Below, piece by piece: positions 8,386-16,815 of a stretch of 64,000 bases of DNA. The notes under the pieces are model-generated. The model saw nothing but the letters and a program-made list of their open reading frames with translations, had not been told where the DNA came from and searched no databases. The DNA is from Paenibacillus bovis. Lineage in GTDB: Bacteria; Bacillota; Bacilli; Paenibacillales; Paenibacillaceae. Every line of letters starts with the position of its first letter. Position 1 is the stretch's first letter. The stretch is from contig NZ_CP013023.1 of NCBI RefSeq assembly GCF_001421015.2, positions 434,001-498,000 of the forward strand. The letters are read 5' to 3'. Made by a program: the position numbers and the translations under genes.

Positions 8386-9684
8386 TTAGTTCACTTTTAT
8401 GTTCTGCTGACTTGCATATTTAACGACTTCTGCAACTGTACGATTGTGTGCAGTATTACCATTTAATTTGTCATCTAAAGCAGGGATGGATTGAAATGTT
8501 CCATCTTGGTCCTGAAAATAAATACTCGCTACCGAGAACGGCTCTGCTGCTTGCTTACCTACACCTGTAATATACTCAGCAATGATAACAACATCTTTAC
8601 ATTTATCACCATTGACATCCTGAAAAGAGACTGCCTTAATACTATGAACAGAAGGCCATAGGCTATTGCCGTAAAATTCAGGGAATCTATAAATTTCCTG
8701 ATTAGATTCATCTATCAAAATAAATTTTAATTGAGGTAAGCCGTTTATCATTTCTTCAATAGATACGAATTTAACTGTACCCCAATGATACAGATTCACT
8801 TGGAAAGATTGTTTTTCATCAACTTTATAATTATTACTTATATTCCATAAAGGAGCCAATATAATAAAATTATTTAATAAATTAACTTTTATACTGGAAT
8901 TATCCTCATCTATGACTAAAAATCCTTCATTTCCGTTTAAACTTTTAATACTCATCGTACTTTGATTTTTTATGATAATTTCTTCATTTTCTAAACTTAC
9001 ACCCCAATTTTTCATTGAATATAGCAAGTTGTTAATATCTTTCTTTTTCCTACTCCATTCAGCTTTGTTCAATTCCCATACGGAGATAAATACTGGTTCA
9101 GGAGAATACAAATAACTATGTCCTATTAAAACAAGTTCAGTTTTATTATTCGACGTATAAACAAGAAGTTGTTCAACTCTTTCTATATCAGCATCAATAA
9201 GTAACTGTGCATGATTAAGTCCATTTTGATCCGACCATTGAATAAAAGTATACCGACTCTCTAAGTCTCCTGTAATCTCGGCGGGCGCTTGGTAGCTTAC
9301 TATTTTTATAGTAAGCAGCCCATTATGGAATACTTTATTCTGAGTCATAGACGTCAACTTACCAAAAAATATTTTTTCTAAATTTGTATCGGTAATATTA
9401 CTATTGTCTGGATTATTTAACCACTCCGTAAACTGAGGCACAAATTTCTCTAATATTCTCTTCCTATTTCCAATGCTTAGTTTTTTATTATGAATAGCTA
9501 CTATATCTTTTTTTAAGATTGCCAATTCACTTGAATCTTTCTCAGTAGTAGCATTACTGTATTTATTGGTAGCATGTCTGTCATTAATAGAAACACTTTC
9601 TGTACTACAGGAGCAAATAAACAAAAAAAATATTACACAAAATATTCCTGAATATATTTTATACATAGTTTTCTCTACTTTCAT
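8386..9684 (-). CDS. lipoprotein, predicted immunity partner of the 460-aa effector
   Basis: A 432-residue lipoprotein. The N-terminus has a basic stretch, a hydrophobic helix and a lipobox ending F-I-C-S-C at about residue 26, so it should be anchored on the outer face of the membrane. The C-terminal third contains F-Q-D-V-N-G-D-K-C-K-D-V-V-I-I, reminiscent of FG-GAP/VCBS-type calcium loops. The ATG overlaps the stop of the upstream lysozyme-like gene by 4 bases (ATGA), the arrangement expected for a toxin and its antidote. Placing a protective protein outside the membrane would suit a wall-attacking toxin. The immunity role is inference; no family was recognised. Confidence 0.6.
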   Translation of the reverse strand: MKVEKTMYKIYSGIFCVIFFLFICSCSTESVSINDRHATNKYSNATTEKDSSELAILKKDIVAIHNKKLSIGNRKRILEKFVPQFTEWLNNPDNSNITDTNLEKIFFGKLTSMTQNKVFHNGLLTIKIVSYQAPAEITGDLESRYTFIQWSDQNGLNHAQLLIDADIERVEQLLVYTSNNKTELVLIGHSYLYSPEPVFISVWELNKAEWSRKKKDINNLLYSMKNWGVSLENEEIIIKNQSTMSIKSLNGNEGFLVIDEDNSSIKVNLLNNFIILAPLWNISNNYKVDEKQSFQVNLYHWGTVKFVSIEEMINGLPQLKFILIDESNQEIYRFPEFYGNSLWPSVHSIKAVSFQDVNGDKCKDVVIIAEYITGVGKQAAEPFSVASIYFQDQDGTFQSIPALDDKLNGNTAHNRTVAEVVKYASQQNIKVN

Positions 9685-11063
9685 TTAAATGGTTGATCTG
9701 TAAGGCTAAAATCTTTCTCGAGATTATACGATTTACCATGTACAGTGCCAGTACCATTTACAATGGTAAACTTGCGTGAGTTAACATCTCCTTGATATTT
9801 TGCTTTTGATTTATCTACTGCTGCTTGCGCTATAACTGTCAATACTTCCTTTTCTGTCAACTGGTTAGTATTGATTTTAGCTTTTATTGAATTTTTTATC
9901 GATGATTTAAAGCCTCCATTTTGTACAGCAATATCGAATACTAATGCAAGTCCACGTTCACTTTTTAAGTTAAATTCGTCTGCCATATTATAAGCCATAT
10001 CGATATACGTACTCATAGCATCATTTTGTATTTTTTGAAATTCATTAGTATTACAAAGCTTAATGAATTGTTCTTTCCAATCATTTTGAATTTTTCTACC
10101 ATCTGTAATTGATTTAGCCCAATTCATTTGTTCTTGTTTAGATCCATTAAGTACTTGAGTAAGTTTTGAATAATGGTTGCCAAATATAGTTTGTGCGTCC
10201 ACTTTATAATTATTAATATACTTTAGAAGCAAAGGTTGCAATGTACCTTGTCCTATGTTCCATTGTAAAAATCCTAATGATAGACCCTGACCATCAAAGT
10301 TACCTGCAATATTAGTATACCCTCTACCTTCAAAAGCCCCGGTAATTTTGATAGCCTTCTGTATTGAGTCCTCTTTAAGCTCTTCCTTAGGGTCTTCTTT
10401 AGATGTAGTAGGGTCTTTTTGTGATGCTTCTTCATTTTGAGAATGTCCATTTTTATTAATATCCGATTCGTTATCTGACAAATTATATTGATCAATAATA
10501 GTTTGTGCCTGTTTGCTGTACTTCTCTTTTGCCGATTTAATTTCTTTCGAATCTTTTACAAAAACTTTCCCATCTACTATTCCATGATCATGTGCAGCAT
10601 ACCACTTTGCAGTAAGGTCACTTAAATCTTTTGCATCTGCTGGCGACTTTTTTGCAATCTCCTGGATTAACTTGCATTTGTCCCTTATTGACTGTGCTGC
10701 TTTCTGAGCAGCTTTTTGGGCCAGTACGTTTCCTACGGTGTTAGCTTCCATCCAGCGAACCGTCTGTTTCTGCATCTGCTCCTGAGCCCACTTGGGCATT
10801 TTATTTATTTCTTTCAGTTTAGTCCGCAGCCCATCAGCCAATTGCTGCGCCCTACGCATTCCAGCTATATCTCCCTTTGATTGGGCCAGATTCCAATCTG
10901 CTTTATATTTGCGCATCCATTCCTGTGCCCAGCTTGGATAATTTAATTTTTGCTTCTTCTGTTCCTTTATCAGATCATATGCCTGCGCCTTACGCTTGGC
11001 ATTGGCGGATGCCAGTACTCTTAATACAGGTGTAGGTCCAAATGTAGGTTCTTTCCACTGCAT
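9681..11063 (-). CDS. predicted lysozyme/chitosanase-like effector with delivery module
   Basis: A 460-residue protein without signal peptide. Residues 1 to about 150 form a charged helical region with W-A-Q-E-W-M and W-A-Q-E-Q-M motifs that closely resembles the middle of the 940-aa VgrG fusion. A low-complexity Lys/Glu/Ser linker follows (about 190-235). The C-terminal domain opens with KITGAFEGRGYTNIAG and then FDGQGLSLGFLQWNIGQGTL. This is an active-site-like segment of a lysozyme-superfamily (GH46-like) glycan hydrolase, with a candidate catalytic Glu in FEGRG. It would cut peptidoglycan or chitosan-like glycan. Without a secretion signal, delivery by the spike apparatus is the natural reading. 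Confidence 0.65.
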   Translation of the reverse strand: MQWKEPTFGPTPVLRVLASANAKRKAQAYDLIKEQKKQKLNYPSWAQEWMRKYKADWNLAQSKGDIAGMRRAQQLADGLRTKLKEINKMPKWAQEQMQKQTVRWMEANTVGNVLAQKAAQKAAQSIRDKCKLIQEIAKKSPADAKDLSDLTAKWYAAHDHGIVDGKVFVKDSKEIKSAKEKYSKQAQTIIDQYNLSDNESDINKNGHSQNEEASQKDPTTSKEDPKEELKEDSIQKAIKITGAFEGRGYTNIAGNFDGQGLSLGFLQWNIGQGTLQPLLLKYINNYKVDAQTIFGNHYSKLTQVLNGSKQEQMNWAKSITDGRKIQNDWKEQFIKLCNTNEFQKIQNDAMSTYIDMAYNMADEFNLKSERGLALVFDIAVQNGGFKSSIKNSIKAKINTNQLTEKEVLTVIAQAAVDKSKAKYQGDVNSRKFTIVNGTGTVHGKSYNLEKDFSLTDQPFK

Positions 11064-11081
11064 AAATAGGTCCCTTCTTTT

Positions 11082-12188
11082 CTAGAAAAATCTTAATCTA
11101 GTCATACAGGTATCATGATACTTCTCACCAGGATCGACTTCGAGAATTGTCATTTGTACAGAAGATGCAGTGATAGGTATGTCAAAATACTGCTCCATAA
11201 AGTAAGTATCCAGCGTAAGTACACGGCCATCCGAAAATTCAAGCTTGATCTTTTTCACCCGATTGTTCGCTTTATAGGCTTTCTCCGATGTAGCCAGACC
11301 ATTCACCAGCTCCATACCGCTAATCATCTGTTCTTTACCAAAGTTAATTGTAATGGATTCTCCGATTCCATCGCCCTTTGCCCCTTCGCACCATCCTGTT
11401 CGCATATCGCCATCTATCAGATTTTCCGGTCTATAGGAATGCCCGGACTGATCCGCCAAGCTCGAGGAAGCCTTAATTGAAGCTATGGGGATACTCTGCC
11501 TGTACTGCATCAAATCAACTTTACTATCGAAGGTCTGGACCGGCGAAAAAGTAATGCCCATGCGTTTCATTACATTATGATCCTGCAGATCGGCAGCCGA
11601 CTTCTCGTACGGATAAAGATCGTAAATGCTCATGCCGTCAGCATCTTTATCCAGTTTTTTCAAGACTTTACTTCCTCCATCGAATTGATATATACCAGCA
11701 TTAGCTGTATCCTGAACAGCGTATACATAAGTTTGTAGATCAGGAGAAATGGCAATATCTTCGTTTTTAAGATTGAACTCATTGATTTTGCGCTTGGTAC
11801 TTAAATCAAAAATCTTAACGACCTTATGATCTAACTCTGTTCCTTCTCGAATAAGCGCAATACTATTGCCATCTTCGCTGATTCTTCCGAGATAGAGTTC
11901 ATTTTCTGGATAACTATCATGCTCATGCATATATAAGACATGAATAATATCATTAATACGGACGTAACTGTTACCAGATGGATCATTCAGGTTGCTAATG
12001 TAATCTAGGGACTCACTGTCGTTTTCACCGCGAAATAATATCCATTTAGTAAAAGTATGACGCGGCAGTGCTGTGTCTATATCTTTATGCTTCAGTAAAG
12101 TGTCACTTTCACTTAATTGGTTGCAACCGCTAATCAAGAAAATTAGTATAAGAATCCATAATAGTGTACTTCTTTTTGATATTAACAA
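11082..12188 (-). CDS. lipoprotein with NADase-type glycan-binding (discoidin-like) domain
   Basis: A 368-residue lipoprotein starting at a TTG directly after the stop of the 940-aa gene, with AAAGGA about 10 bases upstream. The signal ends in the lipobox L-I-S-G-C near residue 22. Residues ~100-180 include a WD-like stretch. The C-terminal ~140 residues form a discoidin-like beta-sandwich: S-I-K-A-S-S-S-L, then Y-R-P-E-N-L-I-D-G-D-M-R-T-G-W-C-E-G, then I-T-I-N-F-G, the pattern of the 'NADase-type glycan-binding' family. Such domains bind surface glycans. Being fused end-to-end with an effector gene suggests a protective or anchoring role for that effector. Confidence 0.75.
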   Translation of the reverse strand: MLISKRSTLLWILILIFLISGCNQLSESDTLLKHKDIDTALPRHTFTKWILFRGENDSESLDYISNLNDPSGNSYVRINDIIHVLYMHEHDSYPENELYLGRISEDGNSIALIREGTELDHKVVKIFDLSTKRKINEFNLKNEDIAISPDLQTYVYAVQDTANAGIYQFDGGSKVLKKLDKDADGMSIYDLYPYEKSAADLQDHNVMKRMGITFSPVQTFDSKVDLMQYRQSIPIASIKASSSLADQSGHSYRPENLIDGDMRTGWCEGAKGDGIGESITINFGKEQMISGMELVNGLATSEKAYKANNRVKKIKLEFSDGRVLTLDTYFMEQYFDIPITASSVQMTILEVDPGEKYHDTCMTRLRFF

Positions 12189-15011
12189 TTAACTTCTATC
12201 CTTTCTATCGATAATCGCTAATCCTCTTATTTTTTTAGGGCTTTCTGATAAAGAATTTTGAACTACTCCTACTGCTGCTAAGAAACCAATATATTCGTCT
12301 TTATGAATAGTTATACAACCTGTAGAAGTAGGTCGATCCGGATTATCTCTGTTGTATCCTTTGTGGATATTAATTCCAGTAGCAGTATAACTTCGACCAT
12401 CTATCTTTGAAGATACAGCTCCTCCATCTCTTATTCTGAGTGCTGGGTAATCCCCTCTATGAAGTCCACCGACAAAGTCATATACTCCTTCATTTACTGT
12501 TGCTGATTTTTTTTCATGGTCTGGCAGCGTACTTGTGTTAGCACTTGTATATTTAATATGTCCATCTATAACTACTATTACACTCGCACCGTATCTGCCT
12601 TCTGGGTGATCCGATTGTGTATGGCTATAGGATCCATCGCCCTCAAAAAAGAATACTAGTGGGATGTTTTTATTAGCAGACAAACTATTACGTATAATAG
12701 AATTACTGCTATATTCATTTACTCTATAAATTGCTTTAGCTCTGTTACCTTTTAAATTATGAGCATTAATATAAGCCTCAATAACTGATTTTTCTAAAAT
12801 TTCATCTTTATAATTTGTTTGTGGAATGTCTTTATTAGAAACTTCCTGCTTAGGAATAACTTCATCTTTTTGATTTATTTCTGAGGTGGCCGGTTTAATT
12901 TTAGTCACTGGCTTCACTTTCGGCCAAGGTAGAATACCATTCGCCACCTGATACAGATAAACTTCCAATACTTCACGGCTGTATCCTTTATCTGCTAACC
13001 CGTATTTCTTCGCAAAGTCGTAAAGTGCACTATTCAGTTCTTTATCCCACTCGCCCTTCATCGGTAGTTTATACTGGAAACTGTCCGGATACTTATGAGC
13101 CAGTTTATTTAAATTTTGTCTTGCTGCCAGATCGCCAACTCCATATTTGCTGCGAAGCTCTGCTGCTTCTTGTGCTAGCACCTTCTTGTCTCCTGGTGCC
13201 AGATGATTAACTATATCTGCATACTGACGGGAAATTTCTTCAAGACGATTCGCATCTTTATAAGCATTTCCAGGACAATCTCGAATCAATGCATTGATCT
13301 GTACATTATCCCGTAGCCGACTAGCCAGACCATGAAGTCTATTTTCTTCCTTTTTGTCATTTATGGCATGAGCTGCCCACCACTGAGCAGTGTAATCATT
13401 CATCTGTTCCCGCGCCCAATCTGGCAGCTGACATATCGACTTCCACTGCTGACGTAACTGTTTGGCTTTTTCAGCCGCTTGTTGGCTAGCCTTTTGGTCT
13501 CCTTTGGCATTAGCCTCATAATATTGCTTTTTGAATTTAAGCAGTCCATTCTGCAACCACTGTGGATAATTCTGACCATTCATTTCCTTAATGAGTGAAT
13601 AGTATGCTTTAAGCTCGGCAGTGGACAATCCTTTTTGCGAGAGTCTGGCAGCATGTGTCTGAAACGTACCATCCAGCTGTATATAGCTGCCTTTGCTTGC
13701 AGCTTTCAGCATACCGCTGGCACTCATCTCGACTTTTTTGCCATGCAGTACAATGTCTTCATCTGCATGAAACGTGATGTTATGGTGACTGTAAACATGC
13801 AGACCTGTTCCTTGATTAAGACGGATGATGATTTTTTCCTCTTGTGTGGAGAATGCTGCCTCTTTGGGATCAAAACGGGCTACTTTTCCCTGTCGGGTAT
13901 GGAACCTTTTGTGATCTGGTTGATGAATCAGATCATTTTTGCCCGCTTTTTTACGAACAGCCTGTGTAATGTAGGCTTGCTGTTCTTCATCTGTAGGAAA
14001 ATAAAGTATTACTGTATCTCCATATTCAGGCATACAGTACCATCCAATGCTATCTCCGGTATACATAGTGCTATATGCAAACCAGCAGCTTTTTAATTTA
14101 TCCTGCTGCGCATCGATGCTAAGGTGAACCTTTACAAAATCTTCCTTGGTGTCAATAACTCTGCCTTCCAATGAAGCCCCATGCAGACGAGTATTAGCAT
14201 ACTTTGTTCTGGGTATTCCCTCTTCTGGAACCAATGTATAATTGTATTTCAAAGTGCTCTTCTCAAGTTCAATAAAACATTGATCGATCGACCAGGTATT
14301 CGAATGAAAAAGCACTACATCACCGAGTTGAAAATACTGATTGTCCTGTACTTCAATGTATTTGTATTTGGGTACTGTATCTGATTTCTGTATAGAATAA
14401 TTATGACTGTTAATTGTTCCTTTTATTCTACCCTTGGAGGCACCCAGCCAGAGGCGAGGATACTCAGAGATGACTTCTGCTATAACACCCGTGTTTAGAC
14501 GGGATGCCATCCTGCACAAGAATTCCCAATCGGTCTCTTCATATTGCAGTGTAAATTCATTCAAATGCTGTTCCGCATCTATTAGATCAATAAAGTCACC
14601 ATGAGGATAGCTGTCTACAATTTCTCTAAACAGTTCATAGTAGGTTATTCCACTATTTTGATATGAACGATTTTTGTTGGTTGTATCCAACAGGCTGCTA
14701 TATGAAATAGCCTCCAATCTAATGGTATATACACCATTTTTATACCTGATTTCGGTTGAACGGATTTTTCCTTTGAATAGACATATGTCTTGTTTATGTA
14801 AATCAGTATCGAAAATTTCAATTTTATCTGCACTCATCTTGCCTTGCTCGTAAGATTCCCCTTCTTCATCCGACAATACGGCTGTTAAAAATAAGTGTCC
14901 ATGGTCATTAATTTTTTGTGTAATACGCATGTCGAGTATACTGACCATCCGGTATGGAGCATGGATACCTATAGCTCCATACCGGGCTAATTGATTTACG
15001 ACTGTACTCAT
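12189..15011 (-). CDS. evolved VgrG: spike protein with C-terminal YkuD-like effector domain
   Basis: A 940-residue multidomain protein. Residues 1 to about 430 are a VgrG/Pvc8-type spike (E-E-T-D-W-E-F-L-C-R-M-A-S-R near 170, and Y-G-D-T-V-I-L-Y-F-P near 330), homologous to the 465-aa protein at 6969. Residues ~460-680 are charged amphipathic helices with YPQW, KGDQ and WAREQM motifs shared with the 460-aa effector. A Lys/Pro/Thr linker follows at ~700-740. The last ~200 residues hold GINIHKGYN and then STGCITIHKDE, a His...Ser-x-Gly-Cys pattern like the active site of YkuD L,D-transpeptidases. It would act on peptidoglycan cross-links of a target cell. The assignment of the last domain is by motif only. 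Confidence 0.78.
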   Translation of the reverse strand: MSTVVNQLARYGAIGIHAPYRMVSILDMRITQKINDHGHLFLTAVLSDEEGESYEQGKMSADKIEIFDTDLHKQDICLFKGKIRSTEIRYKNGVYTIRLEAISYSSLLDTTNKNRSYQNSGITYYELFREIVDSYPHGDFIDLIDAEQHLNEFTLQYEETDWEFLCRMASRLNTGVIAEVISEYPRLWLGASKGRIKGTINSHNYSIQKSDTVPKYKYIEVQDNQYFQLGDVVLFHSNTWSIDQCFIELEKSTLKYNYTLVPEEGIPRTKYANTRLHGASLEGRVIDTKEDFVKVHLSIDAQQDKLKSCWFAYSTMYTGDSIGWYCMPEYGDTVILYFPTDEEQQAYITQAVRKKAGKNDLIHQPDHKRFHTRQGKVARFDPKEAAFSTQEEKIIIRLNQGTGLHVYSHHNITFHADEDIVLHGKKVEMSASGMLKAASKGSYIQLDGTFQTHAARLSQKGLSTAELKAYYSLIKEMNGQNYPQWLQNGLLKFKKQYYEANAKGDQKASQQAAEKAKQLRQQWKSICQLPDWAREQMNDYTAQWWAAHAINDKKEENRLHGLASRLRDNVQINALIRDCPGNAYKDANRLEEISRQYADIVNHLAPGDKKVLAQEAAELRSKYGVGDLAARQNLNKLAHKYPDSFQYKLPMKGEWDKELNSALYDFAKKYGLADKGYSREVLEVYLYQVANGILPWPKVKPVTKIKPATSEINQKDEVIPKQEVSNKDIPQTNYKDEILEKSVIEAYINAHNLKGNRAKAIYRVNEYSSNSIIRNSLSANKNIPLVFFFEGDGSYSHTQSDHPEGRYGASVIVVIDGHIKYTSANTSTLPDHEKKSATVNEGVYDFVGGLHRGDYPALRIRDGGAVSSKIDGRSYTATGINIHKGYNRDNPDRPTSTGCITIHKDEYIGFLAAVGVVQNSLSESPKKIRGLAIIDRKDRS

Positions 15012-15039
15012 TTTCCCTGCTCCTTTATAGTTGCTAATT

Positions 15040-15417
15040 CTACTCCTGGCCGTCTTCTATGAAAGTAATCTGACCGCACCACATACATGAATTTTTGGAA
15101 CAACTAAGTAATGCCGGATGCCCATCTATGTGTACATTTTCTTTACCTTGCATCCACTTCATCGTTACTACTGGTCTGCATGGTTGTGAAATCCATTGCC
15201 CATGTCTGCCTCTATTAGCTGCGATAACATCCGGATTCAACCTGCTATTGCACAAACCAAAAGATGGAATATGAGTGTAGGGCTTATAATCTTGAATGTT
15301 CCCTTGGATTTTATGGTTAATATGAATTGCCCTTTCTTTCTCTGCTTTAAATTCTCCCTTTTGATTACCGCAGCTGCATTGGAGAAACGCTCCATCTACT
15401 ACATAGCTGTCTTTCAT
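15040..15417 (-). CDS. DUF4280 PAAR-like tip protein
   Basis: A 125-residue protein of the DUF4280 PAAR-like family, predicted to cap the VgrG needle. Cysteine-rich motifs are visible in order: FLQCSCG near the N-terminus, a G-L-C-N-S-R-L-N-P segment mid-protein, S-Q-P-C-R-P-V-V, and a C-terminal L-L-S-C-S-K-N-S-C-M-W-C-G cluster that probably binds a metal at the tip. It has no attached toxin domain. It is encoded 28 bases upstream of the 940-aa VgrG gene, on the same strand, so the tip and its spike are co-expressed. A GAGGGG ribosome binding site lies upstream. Confidence 0.88.
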   Translation of the reverse strand: MKDSYVVDGAFLQCSCGNQKGEFKAEKERAIHINHKIQGNIQDYKPYTHIPSFGLCNSRLNPDVIAANRGRHGQWISQPCRPVVTMKWMQGKENVHIDGHPALLSCSKNSCMWCGQITFIEDGQE

Positions 15418-15440
15418 TATCGATTAATCCCCTCTTGTTT

Positions 15441-15980
15441 TCATTCTAAAATTATTTCCTGTTCCATCTTGCATACCGTACTGACTTCGGTCAGGTAAAA
15501 TCCCTTCAAATTAAATTTCAGCAAACATTCTGCTACATCCAAATCAACAATTAATTCATGAGTAGCCGAATCAGCCAGTCGAAATATTTTGTATTCTTCA
15601 ACGACATCTTCGTCTAATATAATTTTCTGTAACGTTCCATTTTTGGCCCAAATACTTTGTTTGGATAAAGCTGATAATTGAGGAAATTCAGGTATCCAGT
15701 AAATCTTCTGTGTCATTTGCTGAATATCTGCCAAGATCGCAGTAATCCATTTAATTTCGTTCTCATAAACAGCCATTAGAGATTTCATCTGATCAGACAC
15801 CATACAGATCGGCCTATCCATCCAATCCAGATAATCTTGTGAATTTTCTACATAGAATTGAAGCAATGACTGGTCTTTCTCTCTTGCTTGTTCCAACTGC
15901 TTTAACCCTTCAGTGCGGCTTATTGCTGGATATGCATAGCTGGGAATACGATGATCTTGTGATAATATGTAATACTCCAT
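15441..15980 (-). CDS. DUF1629/Imm11-like protein
   Basis: A 179-residue soluble protein, most like the DUF1629/Imm11 group: a start of the MEYYILSQDHRIPSYAYP type, then P-I-C-M-V-S-D-Q-M-K, a central Y-W-I-P-E-F-P segment, and D-V-V-E-E-Y-K-I-F-R-L-A followed by L-I-V-D-L-D-V-A-E-C-L-L near the end. Members of this group occur in polymorphic-toxin and secretion loci, and some are called immunity proteins. It sits directly before the PAAR-like gene and could be an adaptor that loads the tip, or an immunity protein. A good AAGGAG site precedes the ATG. The family call is by memory of the pattern and only moderately sure. Confidence 0.5.
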   Translation of the reverse strand: MEYYILSQDHRIPSYAYPAISRTEGLKQLEQAREKDQSLLQFYVENSQDYLDWMDRPICMVSDQMKSLMAVYENEIKWITAILADIQQMTQKIYWIPEFPQLSALSKQSIWAKNGTLQKIILDEDVVEEYKIFRLADSATHELIVDLDVAECLLKFNLKGFYLTEVSTVCKMEQEIILE

Positions 15981-16030
15981 TCTGTACTCCTTACATAATT
16001 AGTGATGAGCATTTATACACTAAGCTGGAT

Positions 16031-16645
16031 CTATAAGTATTCTATTTCCTTTGATCTAATCGGGTCAGTTTGATAAATCACTTTGCTAATTCCTTTATAT
16101 TCGCCAATCCTGATCTCAAACGCAGCTTCCTTTTGGATTTGAGAAAAAGGTTCCATGTCTAACATTTGAATAACAGCTTCTTCTACGAGTTCAGCAATAA
16201 CTTGATGAAATGCATCTGCTGCACGAAGAATAAACCACTCGACATCAGGTGGATGGATGAGATTCATATAACGTTTTCGAACTATTTCTAATTCGTCCCA
16301 AGCATTCTCCCAGTATTGGAATGCCCAGCTGGCATTATACAATGTACGATATGGTGTTGTATCAAAAAACCAGTTCTTGTCGTACGCTTCAAAAGAATAA
16401 GAATAATTACGTTTTAATAGATAGGTACGCCTGAAAGAATAAATTAAATATCCTATTTGAGGATGATTATATTCGCTCTGTTTTTGAGACAATTGATAGC
16501 ACATCTCACAAAAAGAATCTGTAATGTCTAGTAATAGTTCTTTTTTGTGACTATCCGCATACATTTTTAGATTAGCTAAATTTTTACTAATTATTTCTTT
16601 TACATATGTATTCTCCAAATGATCCATTGCTTCTTTTCTTTTCAT
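16031..16645 (-). CDS. hypothetical protein, first gene of the VgrG/PAAR island
   Basis: A 204-residue soluble, mostly helical protein with many aromatic residues (W-A-F-Q-Y-W-E-N-A-W-D and the Y-L-L-K-R-N-Y-S-Y-S-F-E stretch) and no signal or membrane helix. I do not recognise it. It is the promoter-proximal gene of the island, has a GAGGTGG ribosome binding site and is followed 50 bases later by the DUF1629-like gene. Its position before the tip and spike genes suggests an assembly, chaperone or adaptor role, but nothing in the sequence proves this. Confidence 0.6.
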   Translation of the reverse strand: MKRKEAMDHLENTYVKEIISKNLANLKMYADSHKKELLLDITDSFCEMCYQLSQKQSEYNHPQIGYLIYSFRRTYLLKRNYSYSFEAYDKNWFFDTTPYRTLYNASWAFQYWENAWDELEIVRKRYMNLIHPPDVEWFILRAADAFHQVIAELVEEAVIQMLDMEPFSQIQKEAAFEIRIGEYKGISKVIYQTDPIRSKEIEYL

Positions 16646-16663
16646 ATTTCCACCTCTTTTTCC

Positions 16664-16691
16664 ATTATAAATTATATTACTGATATGTCAT
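16664..16691 (-). promoter_or_regulatory. candidate sigma-A promoter of the VgrG/PAAR island
   Basis: On the minus strand ATGACA (16691-16686) and TATAAT (16669-16664) are separated by 16 bases, five of six and six of six matches to consensus. The predicted RNA start would leave a leader of only about 12 bases containing the ribosome binding site. Confidence 0.5.
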
Positions 16692-16815
16692 TAGTTACTC
16701 CGCACTCTTTTTACTAGCATATTTATGCAAATTTATACTTTCTCTAATTAAAATGAACCTTATTCCTCTCCCGTTTGTTATACATATAAATTCATCAAAT
16801 CAAGGAGGACATACA

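Noticed and set aside
6774..16645. Ordinary prophage tail module
   Set aside because: No terminase, capsid, portal, tape measure, sheath or integrase genes are present in the window; spike and tip genes are accompanied by effectors and lipoproteins instead.
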